In this document: positions 43,904-51,810 of the stretch, piece by piece | Layout: each line of letters begins with the position of its first letter | How positions within the stretch are numbered: the first letter of the stretch is position 1 | NCBI RefSeq assembly: GCF_029872055.1 | Contig: NZ_JARXNQ010000002.1 | Span: 186,001 to 250,000, forward strand | Direction: 5' to 3' | Length of the DNA: 64,000 nt | Origin: Sulfurimonas sp. C5 | GTDB lineage: Bacteria; Campylobacterota; Campylobacteria; Campylobacterales; Sulfurimonadaceae | Made by a program: the position numbers and the translations under genes | Notes under the pieces: generated by a model | Seen by the model: the letters and a program-made list of their open reading frames with translations, nothing else | The model's database searches: none | Told to the model about the DNA's origin: nothing

Positions 43904-44891
43904 CTGCCCAGTATGTGTCAATTTTAGCTGTTAAAGATTCAGGAAGTGGAACGAAACCTAAACTTTTAGCAATCTCTTGACCATTTTTGTATGACCATGC
44001 ATAGAATGTAGTTACTTTTTTATCCATGTCAGCTTTTTCTGCTGGAACTAAGATGAATGTAGCAGCTACCATTGGGTAAGAATCTTCACCAGCTGGGTCA
44101 GCGATTACTGCATAGAAATCTTTAGCAGGATTTAAATCAGCTTTAGCAGCAGCAGCTTGGAAGTATTTTAGTTCTGGTTTAATATATTTACCAGCTTTGT
44201 TTTCTACAGCAGCCATTGCAATATTGTTGTTTTTAGCATCAGCATAATCCATATAACCAACAGAGAATGGAGTTTGTTTGATAAGTGCAGCTACACCAGA
44301 GTTTGTTTTACCACCGATATGTTGTGAACCTGGCCAGTTAAGTGCTTTTTTCGCACCAAATTCAGCTCTCCAGTCTTTAGATACTTTTGAAAGGAAGTAA
44401 GTGTAGTTGTATGTAGTACCACTACCGTCAGCACGGTGAACGAAAGTTACTTTTTCGTGTGGAAGTTTCATACCTTTGTTAGCAGATGCGATTACTGCAT
44501 CATCCCAGTAAGCAACTTTACCGCTTGAGATTGCAACGATAGCGTCACGGCTTAATTGAAGGTTTTCAAGACCTGGAACATTGTAACCCATTGTGATAGC
44601 ACCAACTACACCAGGGAATTGGTAAAGTTTGTTTTCTTTTAAGTCTTTTGGAGAAAGAGGAGCATCAGTTCCAGCAAAATCAACTGCACGTGCTTGAGCA
44701 TCTTTGATTCCTTTTGAAGAACCTTTTTTGATATAGTCAATTTTTACACCAGTTTCTTTGTTGTATGCTTTAATCCATTTTTGGTAAACACTATAAGGGA
44801 AAGAAGCACCACTACCTTTGATAACATCACTAGCACTTAAGCCACCAGCTAATACTGTTGCAGCAAGAGCAATTTTAACCATTTTTGTCAT
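43887..44891 (-). CDS. pstS: periplasmic phosphate-binding protein
   Basis: The 334-residue solute-binding protein of the Pst importer. The signal peptide ends near GGLSASD. Ligand-loop motifs are IKGSGASFPYSVYQKW, FAGTDAPLSP, and VHRADGSGTTYNYTYFLSK with the RxDxSGT signature of PstS. The 137-base gap upstream holds a candidate pho box, and its own terminator follows. High separate expression of PstS relative to PstCAB is expected from this layout. Confidence 0.96.
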   Translation of the reverse strand: MTKMVKIALAATVLAGGLSASDVIKGSGASFPYSVYQKWIKAYNKETGVKIDYIKKGSSKGIKDAQARAVDFAGTDAPLSPKDLKENKLYQFPGVVGAITMGYNVPGLENLQLSRDAIVAISSGKVAYWDDAVIASANKGMKLPHEKVTFVHRADGSGTTYNYTYFLSKVSKDWRAEFGAKKALNWPGSQHIGGKTNSGVAALIKQTPFSVGYMDYADAKNNNIAMAAVENKAGKYIKPELKYFQAAAAKADLNPAKDFYAVIADPAGEDSYPMVAATFILVPAEKADMDKKVTTFYAWSYKNGQEIAKSLGFVPLPESLTAKIDTYWAEKGIK

Positions 44892-44926
44892 TTTGAATTA
44901 CCTTCTTGTTTTTTTTAAGATGCGAA

Positions 44927-44958
44927 AGTATAAAACAATAAGGTTACAGATTGATTAC
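44927..44958 (-). promoter_or_regulatory. candidate pho box and promoter of pstS
   Basis: The coding strand reads GTAATC-AATCT-GTAACC (44942-44958), nine bases, then TATACT (44927-44932) followed by TTCGCA. This is the clearest member of the motif set and gives its reading frame. Confidence 0.75.
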
Positions 44959-44973
44959 ATATGAAGAGTATAC

Positions 44974-44988
44974 CCAGACAGAGTCTGG
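44974..44988 (-). terminator. short hairpin between the porin gene and pstS
   Basis: A perfect 6-bp hairpin CCAGAC/GTCTGG with a 3-base loop. No strong T-run follows, so termination is uncertain. Confidence 0.35.
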
Positions 44989-44995
44989 ATATATT

Positions 44996-45027
44996 GATTA
45001 AGGAGAAATGAAATTTGAAATTTGTTT
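44996..45027. repeat. 32-bp inverted repeat, copy next to the minus-strand porin gene
   Basis: This stretch is the exact reverse complement of 48178-48209. It begins one base past the porin stop codon. The other copy lies in the same place after the plus-strand porin gene, so both genes share their 3' untranslated sequence. Confidence 0.85.
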
Positions 45028-45028
45028 A

Positions 45029-46228
45029 TTAGAATTTTATAATTGCATCTAATTGCACACGCTCATAGTCTGCAGCTGGTTTAGTAGAACCATTTCTTTG
45101 TCCATAAAGTGTGTTATAAAAGAATGTTCCAGCAAGGTATGTATTTTTGCCAAATTTATATTTTGTTCTAATCGCATGTCCTCTAGCAGCACTACCACCA
45201 CCGAAGTTATCAGAGTCACTATGATCACCAAGTACAGCATCTTCTTGAATATCAGTATAAGAATACTTCACTTGCCAATCATGAACATTTTTTGCTTTAC
45301 CTATTTGAAAAGCTAAATCATATCCAAAGTTTTTATTGCTTGCTGCAGCATTGTATGCTACTCCAGCAGCAACTGTAAAAGGTTTACCAAATACATCTTT
45401 AAATTTTAACTCTGCAAACCCTTCAACAATGTGGAAATCGTTTTCATATACATCAGCTCCAGATAAATCTGTTACAAATGTATTACCCATTTTTTTACCA
45501 TCGTCTTCAGGATAATACATAGCAGTATTCCCTTTTAAACCGTCATAGTAATAAATACCTGCACCTAAGTTTAATTGAGAGTTGTCAAATTTCATTTTCT
45601 CAACATATTGTGCAAAATATAGATTAACATTATCTCTTGAGTTGATTCTTTCAGCATATGTTGGTTGATTAGCACCTACGTTAATGATTCTAGAGTCATT
45701 TTCATAGTTATAACTTAAACCATTGAACGATAAGTCGTTATCCCAAATAAGCTGTGACTTGATTGGTCTATATATCATATACGGGTGTCTACCAACTTTT
45801 ACTGTAGAGTCTCCATTTTTATATGTAAGGTTTAAAATATTAAATCTCATTGATTGCCACATGTAATCACTTAAAGCTTTGTCATTTGAAAATGTCTGAT
45901 TACCTGAAGTTGGATTTGCATATCCACTTCTCATTCCAGCTTCAAATGTTAAATTTTCAGTTAAATCTACAGCTCCAATTAATCTTAATCTATATCTATT
46001 GTGATAAGTGTACTTATTTGTAGTCTCAGTACCATCTCTGTAGTACGTTTCTTTACTCTCATATCTTAATCTCAAGTCACCTGAAAAATGGATTCTTTCA
46101 AGAATATCATGCTCAATACCAGTTACCTTAGCAACATTTTTTGGTTCAAGAGTTGGATTTGGAGTTGCTTCTGCAGCAACCACACCTAAAGTTAAAGCAG
46201 CTAAAGCTGATAATACAATTTTATTCAT
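45029..46228 (-). CDS. outer-membrane porin
   Basis: A 399-residue exported beta-barrel. The start is set at MNKIVLSALAALTLG, the signal peptide, with AAAGGAATTC upstream; a longer reading upstream would hide the signal. Alternating strands (IHFSGDLRLRYESKETYY, HNRYRLRLIGAVDL, NLTFEAGMRSGY) and the terminal RVQLDAIIKF mark a porin. The signal and 5' region are nearly identical to those of the plus-strand porin, but the mature proteins differ. No pho-type box is seen before it, so it may be a general porin. It reads toward pstS. Confidence 0.85.
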   Translation of the reverse strand: MNKIVLSALAALTLGVVAAEATPNPTLEPKNVAKVTGIEHDILERIHFSGDLRLRYESKETYYRDGTETTNKYTYHNRYRLRLIGAVDLTENLTFEAGMRSGYANPTSGNQTFSNDKALSDYMWQSMRFNILNLTYKNGDSTVKVGRHPYMIYRPIKSQLIWDNDLSFNGLSYNYENDSRIINVGANQPTYAERINSRDNVNLYFAQYVEKMKFDNSQLNLGAGIYYYDGLKGNTAMYYPEDDGKKMGNTFVTDLSGADVYENDFHIVEGFAELKFKDVFGKPFTVAAGVAYNAAASNKNFGYDLAFQIGKAKNVHDWQVKYSYTDIQEDAVLGDHSDSDNFGGGSAARGHAIRTKYKFGKNTYLAGTFFYNTLYGQRNGSTKPAADYERVQLDAIIKF

Positions 46229-46280
46229 TTTATGAATTCCTTTTTTTATTTTATTTTTTTGCTTTGTAAACATTGTATAT

Positions 46281-46470
46281 GCAAAGCTGAACTCATAGAT
46301 AAGGAATTCAATAAGGTGAACAAACAAACGAAAACGTTATCTATGAATTTAGCCTTGAATAACAGTGAAAAATTTTGTGTATATTGCAAAGCTGAATTCA
46401 TAGACAAGGAATCCAAAAAGGTGAACAAACATAGAAAAACATTATCTATGAAGTCAAACTTTGAATATAA
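46281..46470. repeat. tandem 105-bp imperfect repeat with internal inverted repeats
   Basis: Two copies with a 105-bp period start at 46281 and 46386 (both GCAAAGCTGAA), alike over about 75-80 bp. Each holds an inverted repeat: TCATAGATAA/TTATCTATGA at 46293-46346 in the first copy, and the same with one change at 46398-46451 in the second. It fills most of the 263-base gap upstream of the minus-strand porin gene. It may be a duplicated leader or two small structured RNAs; no protein is convincing. Confidence 0.7.
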
Positions 46471-46491
46471 CGAATGATTAAGTTGTATGAA

Positions 46492-46806
46492 TTAAAGTAT
46501 TGGAGGTTTTAATAAAGACGCGTTAGTGCGATATGTATGTGATTGGATTTGATATGTTGGTTGTGCACCATTAGAATAGATGTTAGATAATGAAAAGTAG
46601 CTAAGAAAAAATGCATTTTTGCTTTCTTCTTCATTTTCTTCTTCAGCTTCTTCTAACTCTACTTCTTCAGATTCCATTTCAATATCTAGCATGATTTTAC
46701 TAGCATTAGTCATATCAAAAGTAAGTGTATTTACAATAGGATTGGCAAAGATTAAAAATGAAAAGATTAGTACAGAAAGTAATTCTTTTATATTGTTATA
46801 TTTCAT
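46492..46806 (-). CDS. small acidic exported protein, pho-type promoter
   Basis: A 104-residue protein with a hydrophobic N-terminal signal or anchor (about 8-28), a short very acidic run (EMESEEVELEEAEEENEEES, about 46-65), and a Tyr/Ser-rich tail ending LLKPPIL. No family is recognised. It is supported as a gene by AAAAGGAGCAAAGTT before the ATG and by a clear promoter with a pho-type direct repeat. It is divergent from the phosphate-type porin, so both should respond to phosphate. It could chelate cations or assist the porin. Confidence 0.65.
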   Translation of the reverse strand: MKYNNIKELLSVLIFSFLIFANPIVNTLTFDMTNASKIMLDIEMESEEVELEEAEEENEEESKNAFFLSYFSLSNIYSNGAQPTYQIQSHTYRTNASLLKPPIL

Positions 46807-46837
46807 AACTTTGCTCCTTTTGTAAATTGTTGGCGAA

Positions 46838-46868
46838 ATAATAAAACAGCAAGGTTACAAAAAGGTTA
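46838..46868 (-). promoter_or_regulatory. candidate pho box and promoter of the acidic protein
   Basis: The coding strand reads GTAACC-TTTT-GTAACC (46853-46868), nine bases, then TATTAT (46838-46843) and TTCGCC. The repeat period is 10 rather than 11 bases. The rest matches the pstS promoter. Confidence 0.6.
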
Positions 46869-46885
46869 CGAAATAAGGGTTGTTT

Positions 46886-46917
46886 TGTAATCATTGTGTA
46901 ACCTTGCTAATTTATAC
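46886..46917 (+). promoter_or_regulatory. candidate pho box and promoter of the phosphate-type porin
   Basis: GTAATC-ATTGT-GTAACC (46886-46902), nine bases, then TATACT (46912-46917) followed by TTCGCC. It is the mirror image of the box for the acidic protein, with 17 bases between the two boxes. Confidence 0.72.
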
Positions 46918-46957
46918 TTTCGCCGAACAAACAAAAACGAAAAAAAGGAATTCAAAA

Positions 46958-48169
46958 ATGAATAAAATTGTTTTATCAGCATTAGCTGCTTTAACTTTAG
47001 GTTCAGCTGCTGCTTCAGCATCTGATGTAAAACTTTTCCAAGATGCAAATGGTCAAGTATTCACTCAAGGTGGTGAAGGTCGTACAGAGATTAAATCTTC
47101 AACTTCAGTATTTTCTCATGCTGACAAATTAAAATTTTCAGGTTTAACATACCTTGGTTATGTATATAATGATAGAGATAAAACATTATCTGATGGTACT
47201 GAAAACACTTCAACAGACTCGTCTGAATTTCAAATTCGTCGTGCATATTTTCAATTAAAAGCATATCTTCTTGATGATCCAAAATCATACTATCGTGTAA
47301 CATTCGATATGAGTAAAGATGTGACTGGAGATGAAAAAATCCGTGCTAAATATGCTTACTTATACTTAAATGATATTCTTCCATATACAGGTGTTGAAAT
47401 CGGTTTGGCTCACAGACCATGGCATGACTATGAAGAGCACAACTCTTGGTATTTCCGTGATATCTCTAAAGTACTTATCGAGTCAAAAAGAGATGGTGAC
47501 TTATCTAACTCAGCAGACTTTGGTGTAATGACAAAAACAAAAACTAAATATTTTGATGCTGATATCGGTCTTTTCAACGGTGAAGGTTACCATGCATATC
47601 AAGCAGGAACAGACATGAGTTTTGAGTGGAGAACTACTGCTCACATTCTTGGTGTTAACGGTAAAGACAAGCAAGATACTTTAACTTATTGGGATGCATC
47701 TTTCTATGGTCAATACAATAAAGCACACAAAGCTGGTGCAATTGCTGGTAAAAACGATGATTTAGTTTTCTACGGTTTCCATACTGTATATAACCAACCA
47801 TCATTCTTATTATCTGCTCAATACGTAAAATCTGAAGATACTGCTGAGAATTCAACTTACGTTTCTAAACAAGCTGGTAAAGGTTACTCTTTCAATGGTG
47901 AATACCGTTTAGGTGCTGAAAAACAATATAGAATCCTTGGTCGTTATGACAGCTGGACTCCAAAAGCAAACCAAGGTGCAATGGTTGTATCTGGAACAAA
48001 AGAATATGAGAAAAAATCTTATATCGCTGGTTTCGCATGGGACATGAACAGAAACGTTCAATGGGTAGCTAACGTTATCGTTACTGATAATGAAGGTGAC
48101 ATGACTAATACAGCTCATACTAACGAAAATGGTACTCAATATATGCTAACTGCTCAAGTTGAGTTCTAA
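46958..48169 (+). CDS. phosphate-selective (OprO/OprP-like) porin
   Basis: A 403-residue outer-membrane porin. The signal peptide MNKIVLSALAALTLG is cut near ASASD. SEFQIRRAYFQLKAYLLDDPKSYYRVTFDMSKD and YAYLYLNDILPYTGVEIGLAHRPWHDYEEHNSW are typical of the OprO/P family, which favours phosphate or polyphosphate. It ends YMLTAQVEF with the terminal Phe of barrels. The ATG at 46958 has AAGGAATTC before it. The pho-type promoter agrees with phosphate uptake. True ion preference cannot be read from the sequence. Confidence 0.85.
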   Translation: MNKIVLSALAALTLGSAAASASDVKLFQDANGQVFTQGGEGRTEIKSSTSVFSHADKLKFSGLTYLGYVYNDRDKTLSDGTENTSTDSSEFQIRRAYFQLKAYLLDDPKSYYRVTFDMSKDVTGDEKIRAKYAYLYLNDILPYTGVEIGLAHRPWHDYEEHNSWYFRDISKVLIESKRDGDLSNSADFGVMTKTKTKYFDADIGLFNGEGYHAYQAGTDMSFEWRTTAHILGVNGKDKQDTLTYWDASFYGQYNKAHKAGAIAGKNDDLVFYGFHTVYNQPSFLLSAQYVKSEDTAENSTYVSKQAGKGYSFNGEYRLGAEKQYRILGRYDSWTPKANQGAMVVSGTKEYEKKSYIAGFAWDMNRNVQWVANVIVTDNEGDMTNTAHTNENGTQYMLTAQVEF

Positions 48170-48177
48170 AATATAAA

Positions 48178-48209
48178 AAACAAATTTCAAATTTCATTTC
48201 TCCTTAATC
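48178..48209. repeat. 32-bp inverted repeat, copy after the plus-strand porin gene
   Basis: Exact reverse complement of 44996-45027, beginning 9 bases past the stop codon. The repeats enclose both porin genes and their promoters in inverted orientation, about 3.2 kb apart. Confidence 0.85.
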
Positions 48210-48211
48210 TG

Positions 48212-48244
48212 CAAGAAGCAAGCCTTACCCCGCTTGCTTTCTTG
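48212..48244 (+). terminator. terminator of the phosphate-type porin gene
   Basis: A stem of 12-13 bp with one bulged base (CAAGAAGCAAGC/GCTTGCTTTCTTG, 8-base loop), followed by TAATCCCTTTTT. The following bases up to about 48390 are AT-rich and hold nothing else I can name. Confidence 0.75.
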
Positions 48245-48395
48245 TAATCCCTTTTTAAAAAAATTTTCTTTTAATATTTTGAAAACTTCAAGTAAATTAT
48301 AGTACTTTTAATGCATATTTTTTTAGTTTAAAATAGTTTTTTACTCCCATTTTATTCCTCTAGAATTTTTAATATAAGTTAAACGTCATTTAGGG

Positions 48396-48401
48396 TACAA
48401 T
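48396..48401 (+). promoter_or_regulatory. -10 box of ilvE
   Basis: TACAAT, 39 bases before the ilvE ATG, with TTGGAGAA as ribosome site. Confidence 0.4.
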
Positions 48402-48440
48402 AACACAATTTTATATGTAATTCTTATTGGAGAAAACTAA

Positions 48441-49361
48441 ATGGACGCAGCCAAATATATTTGGATGAATGGCGAATTTGTAGCATGGGATAATGCTAAA
48501 ACACACGTACTTTCACACACACTACACTATGGAAACGGTGTTATTGAAGGAACAAAAGCATACAAGACTGCAAAAGGGTATGCAATTTTTCGTTTAAATG
48601 ACCATACGAAAAGATTAAAAGAGTCTGCAAAAATGACACTTATGGATATTCCATATTCTGTTGAAGAGATGAATGAAGCACAAATTGAACTTCTTAGAAA
48701 AAATGAATTCACTGGAGATAACGTTTATATCAGACCATTTGCATTTTTAGGTTACGGTGTAATGGGTGTTTATCATAAAAATGCTCCTGTTGAAACTGTA
48801 ATGGCTGCATGGGAATGGGGCGCATATCTTGGAGAAGAGGGTCTTAAAAAAGGTATCAAGCTGAAAATTGCTTCTATGACTAGACCTGCTAATACTTCAA
48901 ATATGGGTAAAGCAAAAGCTACTGCAAACTACCTAAACTCACAAATGGCAAAATATGAAGCTATTGATTGTGGATATGATGAAGCACTTTTATTGGATGA
49001 TCAAGGTTATGTTGCAGAAGCAAGCGGTGCATCATTTTTCATGATCAAAGACGGTGAGATTATTACACCTCCAAGTGACAATGCTTTAGCATCTATTACA
49101 CAAAAAACTGTTATTGAAATTGCACAAGATATGGGATATACAGTATCTCGTCGCCGTATTACTCGTGAAGAAGTATATGTTGCAGATGAAGCATTCTTAA
49201 CAGGTACAGCTGCAGAAATTACTCCAGTTGCACAAGTTGATGCTAGAGCAATCGGTATCGGTTCTCGTGGTGAGATTACAGAGAAACTTCAAAGTACATA
49301 TTTTGATATTGTTTTTGGACGTAATGCGAAATACGAGCACTACCTTACATATATTGACTAG
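48441..49361 (+). CDS. ilvE: branched-chain amino acid aminotransferase
   Basis: A PLP fold type IV aminotransferase that makes or breaks down leucine, isoleucine and valine (306 residues). Seen are WMNGEFVAWDNAKTHVLSHTLHYGNGVIEGTKAY, YIRPFAFLGYG, RPANTSNMGKAKATANYLNSQMAK with the catalytic Lys, EALLLDDQGYVAEASGASFF, and LTGTAAEITPVAQVD. All match IlvE of the bacterial group I type. It stands alone with its own promoter and is followed by a structured spacer. Confidence 0.95.
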   Translation: MDAAKYIWMNGEFVAWDNAKTHVLSHTLHYGNGVIEGTKAYKTAKGYAIFRLNDHTKRLKESAKMTLMDIPYSVEEMNEAQIELLRKNEFTGDNVYIRPFAFLGYGVMGVYHKNAPVETVMAAWEWGAYLGEEGLKKGIKLKIASMTRPANTSNMGKAKATANYLNSQMAKYEAIDCGYDEALLLDDQGYVAEASGASFFMIKDGEIITPPSDNALASITQKTVIEIAQDMGYTVSRRRITREEVYVADEAFLTGTAAEITPVAQVDARAIGIGSRGEITEKLQSTYFDIVFGRNAKYEHYLTYID

Positions 49362-49362
49362 G

Positions 49363-49458
49363 TAAAAGAAGTAAGTTCTTTTAGACCGCTCAGGTCATAA
49401 AACAAGGGAATCGTTCGCTTTTGCGATGTTTCCTTGAAAAGTTTGACATCAAGATGTC
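49363..49458 (+). other. structured spacer between ilvE and the SPFH gene
   Basis: Four hairpins follow one another: AAAAGAA/TTCTTTT just after ilvE, GACC/GGTC (49384-49396), a longer stem beginning CAAGG and ending CCTTG with ATCG/CGAT inside (49403-49436), and GACATC/GATGTC (49445-49458). It may be an ilvE end structure, an RNA leader for the SPFH gene, or a processed intergenic RNA. No known riboswitch is recognised. Confidence 0.45.
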
Positions 49459-49487
49459 AGAAACAGAAGGAAGAAGGAAAGATTAAA

Positions 49488-50603
49488 ATGAAAGAAGAGA
49501 GTATTAAAATGGCCTCAGATATGAATGATTATTTTAACAAGAAAAAAAGTGAAAGCGGCTATAAAAAAACATCATCAAACTCAGGTGGCGGCAATAACGG
49601 TCCAAAAGGTCCTCAAATGCCTAATATTGAGTTTAACTTTGGTGGTGGAAAAGCGGGACTTTTATATTTTATCATTGCTATTGTAATTGTTTTAGTTCTT
49701 GCAAAACCTTTTACAATTATTGAAGAGGGACAAAGAGGTATTTTAAGTACAAATGGTAAGTATGAAGACCAAGCACTTTTACCGGGACTTCATTTCATCA
49801 TCCCAATCATTCAAAAAGTATATCTTGTAGATACAAAAGTACGTGTAATAAACTATGCAAGTAAAATTGAAGCTACTTCAAATACTTCAGGGATCTTAAC
49901 AAAACCTGCTATTACGGTACTTGATAAACGTGGTTTACCGGTAAGCATCGAATTAACTGTTCAATATCGTCTGAACTCTCAATTAGCAGCACAAACAATC
50001 TCTAACTGGGGATTTAGCTGGGAAGATAAAATCATCAATCCTGTTGTTCGTGACGTGGTACGTAATGTTGTAGGTAAATATGAAGCTGAATTATTACCTC
50101 GTGAAAGAAATACAATAGCTCGTGCTATTGAAACAGGTATTAGAGAAAACATTGAAGGTTTAGAAAACTCACCTGCAATTTTACAATCAGTACAACTTCG
50201 TGAGATAGTACTTCCACAAAAAGTAAAAGATCAAATTGAACGTGTACAAGTTGCAAAGCAAGAAGTTGAACGTGCACAACAAGAAGTACAACGTGCAAAA
50301 CAAGATGCATTAAAACGTGCAGCTGAAGCACAAGGTGTTGCAGATAAAGCACGTATTGAAGCACAAGGTAAAGCAGATGCAGTTATGATTGAAGCAAAAT
50401 CTCGTGCTAAAGCAAATGATTTAATTTCTAAGTCATTAACAACGAAACTTTTACAATTAGAGCAGATTAAAGTACAAGGGCAATTTAATGATGCGCTTCG
50501 TGAGAATAAAGACGCTAAAATTTTCTTAACGCCTGGTGGAGCAACACCAAATATCTGGGTAGATATGAAAAATGCTCAACAAAGAACATCTACGGCACAA
50601 TAA
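49488..50603 (+). CDS. SPFH/prohibitin-family membrane protein
   Basis: A 371-residue protein: a Lys/Ser/Gly-rich cytoplasmic start, one membrane helix (about 50-72, LLYFIIAIVIVLVLAKPF), an SPFH domain (IIEEGQRGILSTNGKYEDQALLPGLHFIIPI onward), and a long coiled coil (QVAKQEVERAQQEVQRAKQDALKRAAE). Such proteins form ring cages that organise membrane proteases or lipid domains. It resembles prohibitin and HflK/HflC, but there is no second family member here. The ATG at 49488 has AAGGAAAG before it; ATG 49509 is also possible. Confidence 0.88.
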   Translation: MKEESIKMASDMNDYFNKKKSESGYKKTSSNSGGGNNGPKGPQMPNIEFNFGGGKAGLLYFIIAIVIVLVLAKPFTIIEEGQRGILSTNGKYEDQALLPGLHFIIPIIQKVYLVDTKVRVINYASKIEATSNTSGILTKPAITVLDKRGLPVSIELTVQYRLNSQLAAQTISNWGFSWEDKIINPVVRDVVRNVVGKYEAELLPRERNTIARAIETGIRENIEGLENSPAILQSVQLREIVLPQKVKDQIERVQVAKQEVERAQQEVQRAKQDALKRAAEAQGVADKARIEAQGKADAVMIEAKSRAKANDLISKSLTTKLLQLEQIKVQGQFNDALRENKDAKIFLTPGGATPNIWVDMKNAQQRTSTAQ

Positions 50604-50605
50604 TA

Positions 50606-51289
50606 ATGCAAGAGATATTAAATAGAATAGATTGGGAGAAGCAAGAGCTTCTTCCTGTTATCGTACAAGATGTGGCAACTAATGAAGTGCTTATGATGGC
50701 TTATATGAATAAAGAAGCACTCAAACTTTCATTGGAAACAAAAACAGCTCACTATTTCTCTAGAAGTAAACAAAGACTTTGGAAAAAAGGGGAGAGCAGC
50801 GGGCATATACAAACAATCCATTCATTTAATATCGACTGCGATAACGATACTCTTTTGATCAAAGTGACACAAGAAGGTGTGGCATGCCATACGGGCAGAA
50901 AATCTTGCTTTTTTACAGAGCTTGAGAGTGGAGAAACTATTAGTGAAGTAGAAGTAGATACTACAGCTGCATATGGTGTAATAGATACACTTTATCACAC
51001 TATCCAAGAGCGTAAAAATTCAGATCCGAGTGAATCTTGGACGGCAAAACTTTTACATAAGGGTGAAAATACCATCCTTAAAAAAGTTGTCGAAGAAGCG
51101 GGTGAATATTGTTTCGCACACAAAGACAACGATGAAGAAGAGATGGTTTATGAAGCAGCCGATCTGACATATCACATGTTGGTTGCCCTTGCAAGTAAAA
51201 ACATCTCTCCTGATCGTATCAAGCAAGAACTTGCTCGTCGTTTCGGTATGAGCGGTATTGCTGAAAAAAATTCGAGGGACGATAAGTAG
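50606..51289 (+). CDS. hisIE: bifunctional phosphoribosyl-AMP cyclohydrolase / phosphoribosyl-ATP diphosphatase
   Basis: Carries out the second and third steps of histidine synthesis. The HisI domain (about 1-110) has HYFSRSKQRLWKKGESSGH, the metal-binding DCDNDTLL and ACHTGRKSCFF. The HisE domain (about 125-227) has EEAGEYCFAHK and EAADLTYHMLVAL. It starts 2 bases after the SPFH gene and is followed by two DUF2393 genes, an arrangement I associate with Campylobacterota. Confidence 0.95.
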   Translation: MQEILNRIDWEKQELLPVIVQDVATNEVLMMAYMNKEALKLSLETKTAHYFSRSKQRLWKKGESSGHIQTIHSFNIDCDNDTLLIKVTQEGVACHTGRKSCFFTELESGETISEVEVDTTAAYGVIDTLYHTIQERKNSDPSESWTAKLLHKGENTILKKVVEEAGEYCFAHKDNDEEEMVYEAADLTYHMLVALASKNISPDRIKQELARRFGMSGIAEKNSRDDK

Positions 51290-51294
51290 TCCTG

Positions 51295-51810
51295 ATGAGA
51301 AGCAGTAAATTCCAAAACTTTGTTGATGGACTCGTTACTCAGGACTTTATACTCTTTGGAAGTATATTAGTCCTTTTTATTCTTCTGATTGTTTTAGCTC
51401 TTTTCATGAGAGAGAAACTAAAAACAGCCATATTCTTAGTTCTTCTTGCTTTTACTATTGTAGTCCTTGGCCCAAGCTATGGATATATAAAATTACACGA
51501 GTACATTTTTAAAAACAAAGTGGAATTCTTAAGTCAAAAAAAACTTAATTTTGTTGAAGCGGTAGTTGTAAAAGGGAAAGTGACAAACATTTCAACTAGA
51601 GATTTTAGAGAATGTAGAGTTAGCGCTTATGTATTTAAAGCTTCAAGCAATAAATTTAAAAATTACATCTATGGATTAAAGCCATTGCAAAAAATGTCGA
51701 TAGATATAGATGGACTCTTACAAAATGAAACGAAAGAGTTCAAAATCATTGTTGAACCATTTAAGTATGAGTATAACTATAATATTTCTTTAGAGGCTGA
51801 TTGTCAATGA
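51295..51810 (+). CDS. DUF2393-type membrane protein, first copy
   Basis: A 171-residue protein with two N-terminal membrane helices (about 16-40 and 45-65), then an extracytoplasmic domain of about 100 residues with beta character (VVVKGKVTNISTRDFRECRVSAYVFK). It resembles the DUF2393 family, whose function is unknown. The TGA overlaps the next ATG. Confidence 0.7.
   Translation: MRSSKFQNFVDGLVTQDFILFGSILVLFILLIVLALFMREKLKTAIFLVLLAFTIVVLGPSYGYIKLHEYIFKNKVEFLSQKKLNFVEAVVVKGKVTNISTRDFRECRVSAYVFKASSNKFKNYIYGLKPLQKMSIDIDGLLQNETKEFKIIVEPFKYEYNYNISLEADCQ

Noticed and set aside
45009-45050. Mini frame with AAGGAGAA and ATG on the plus strand inside the 32-bp repeat
   Set aside because: It would make only 14 residues over the porin 3' end. 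The other repeat copy has no matching frame after the shared part.
46232-46477. Plus-strand frame of 81 residues with two alike 35-residue halves
   Set aside because: The likeness comes from the tandem DNA repeat, there is no ribosome site, and the opposite strand is equally open. I treat it as a non-coding repeat.
48244-48262. GTAATC after the porin terminator as another pho box
   Set aside because: No second half-site at 10-11 bases and no -10 at the right distance; it belongs to the terminator tail.
50230-50400. Repetitive DNA in the SPFH gene as a tandem repeat
   Set aside because: It encodes the regular Q/E/A-rich coiled coil of the family; the repeats are protein-level and irregular.
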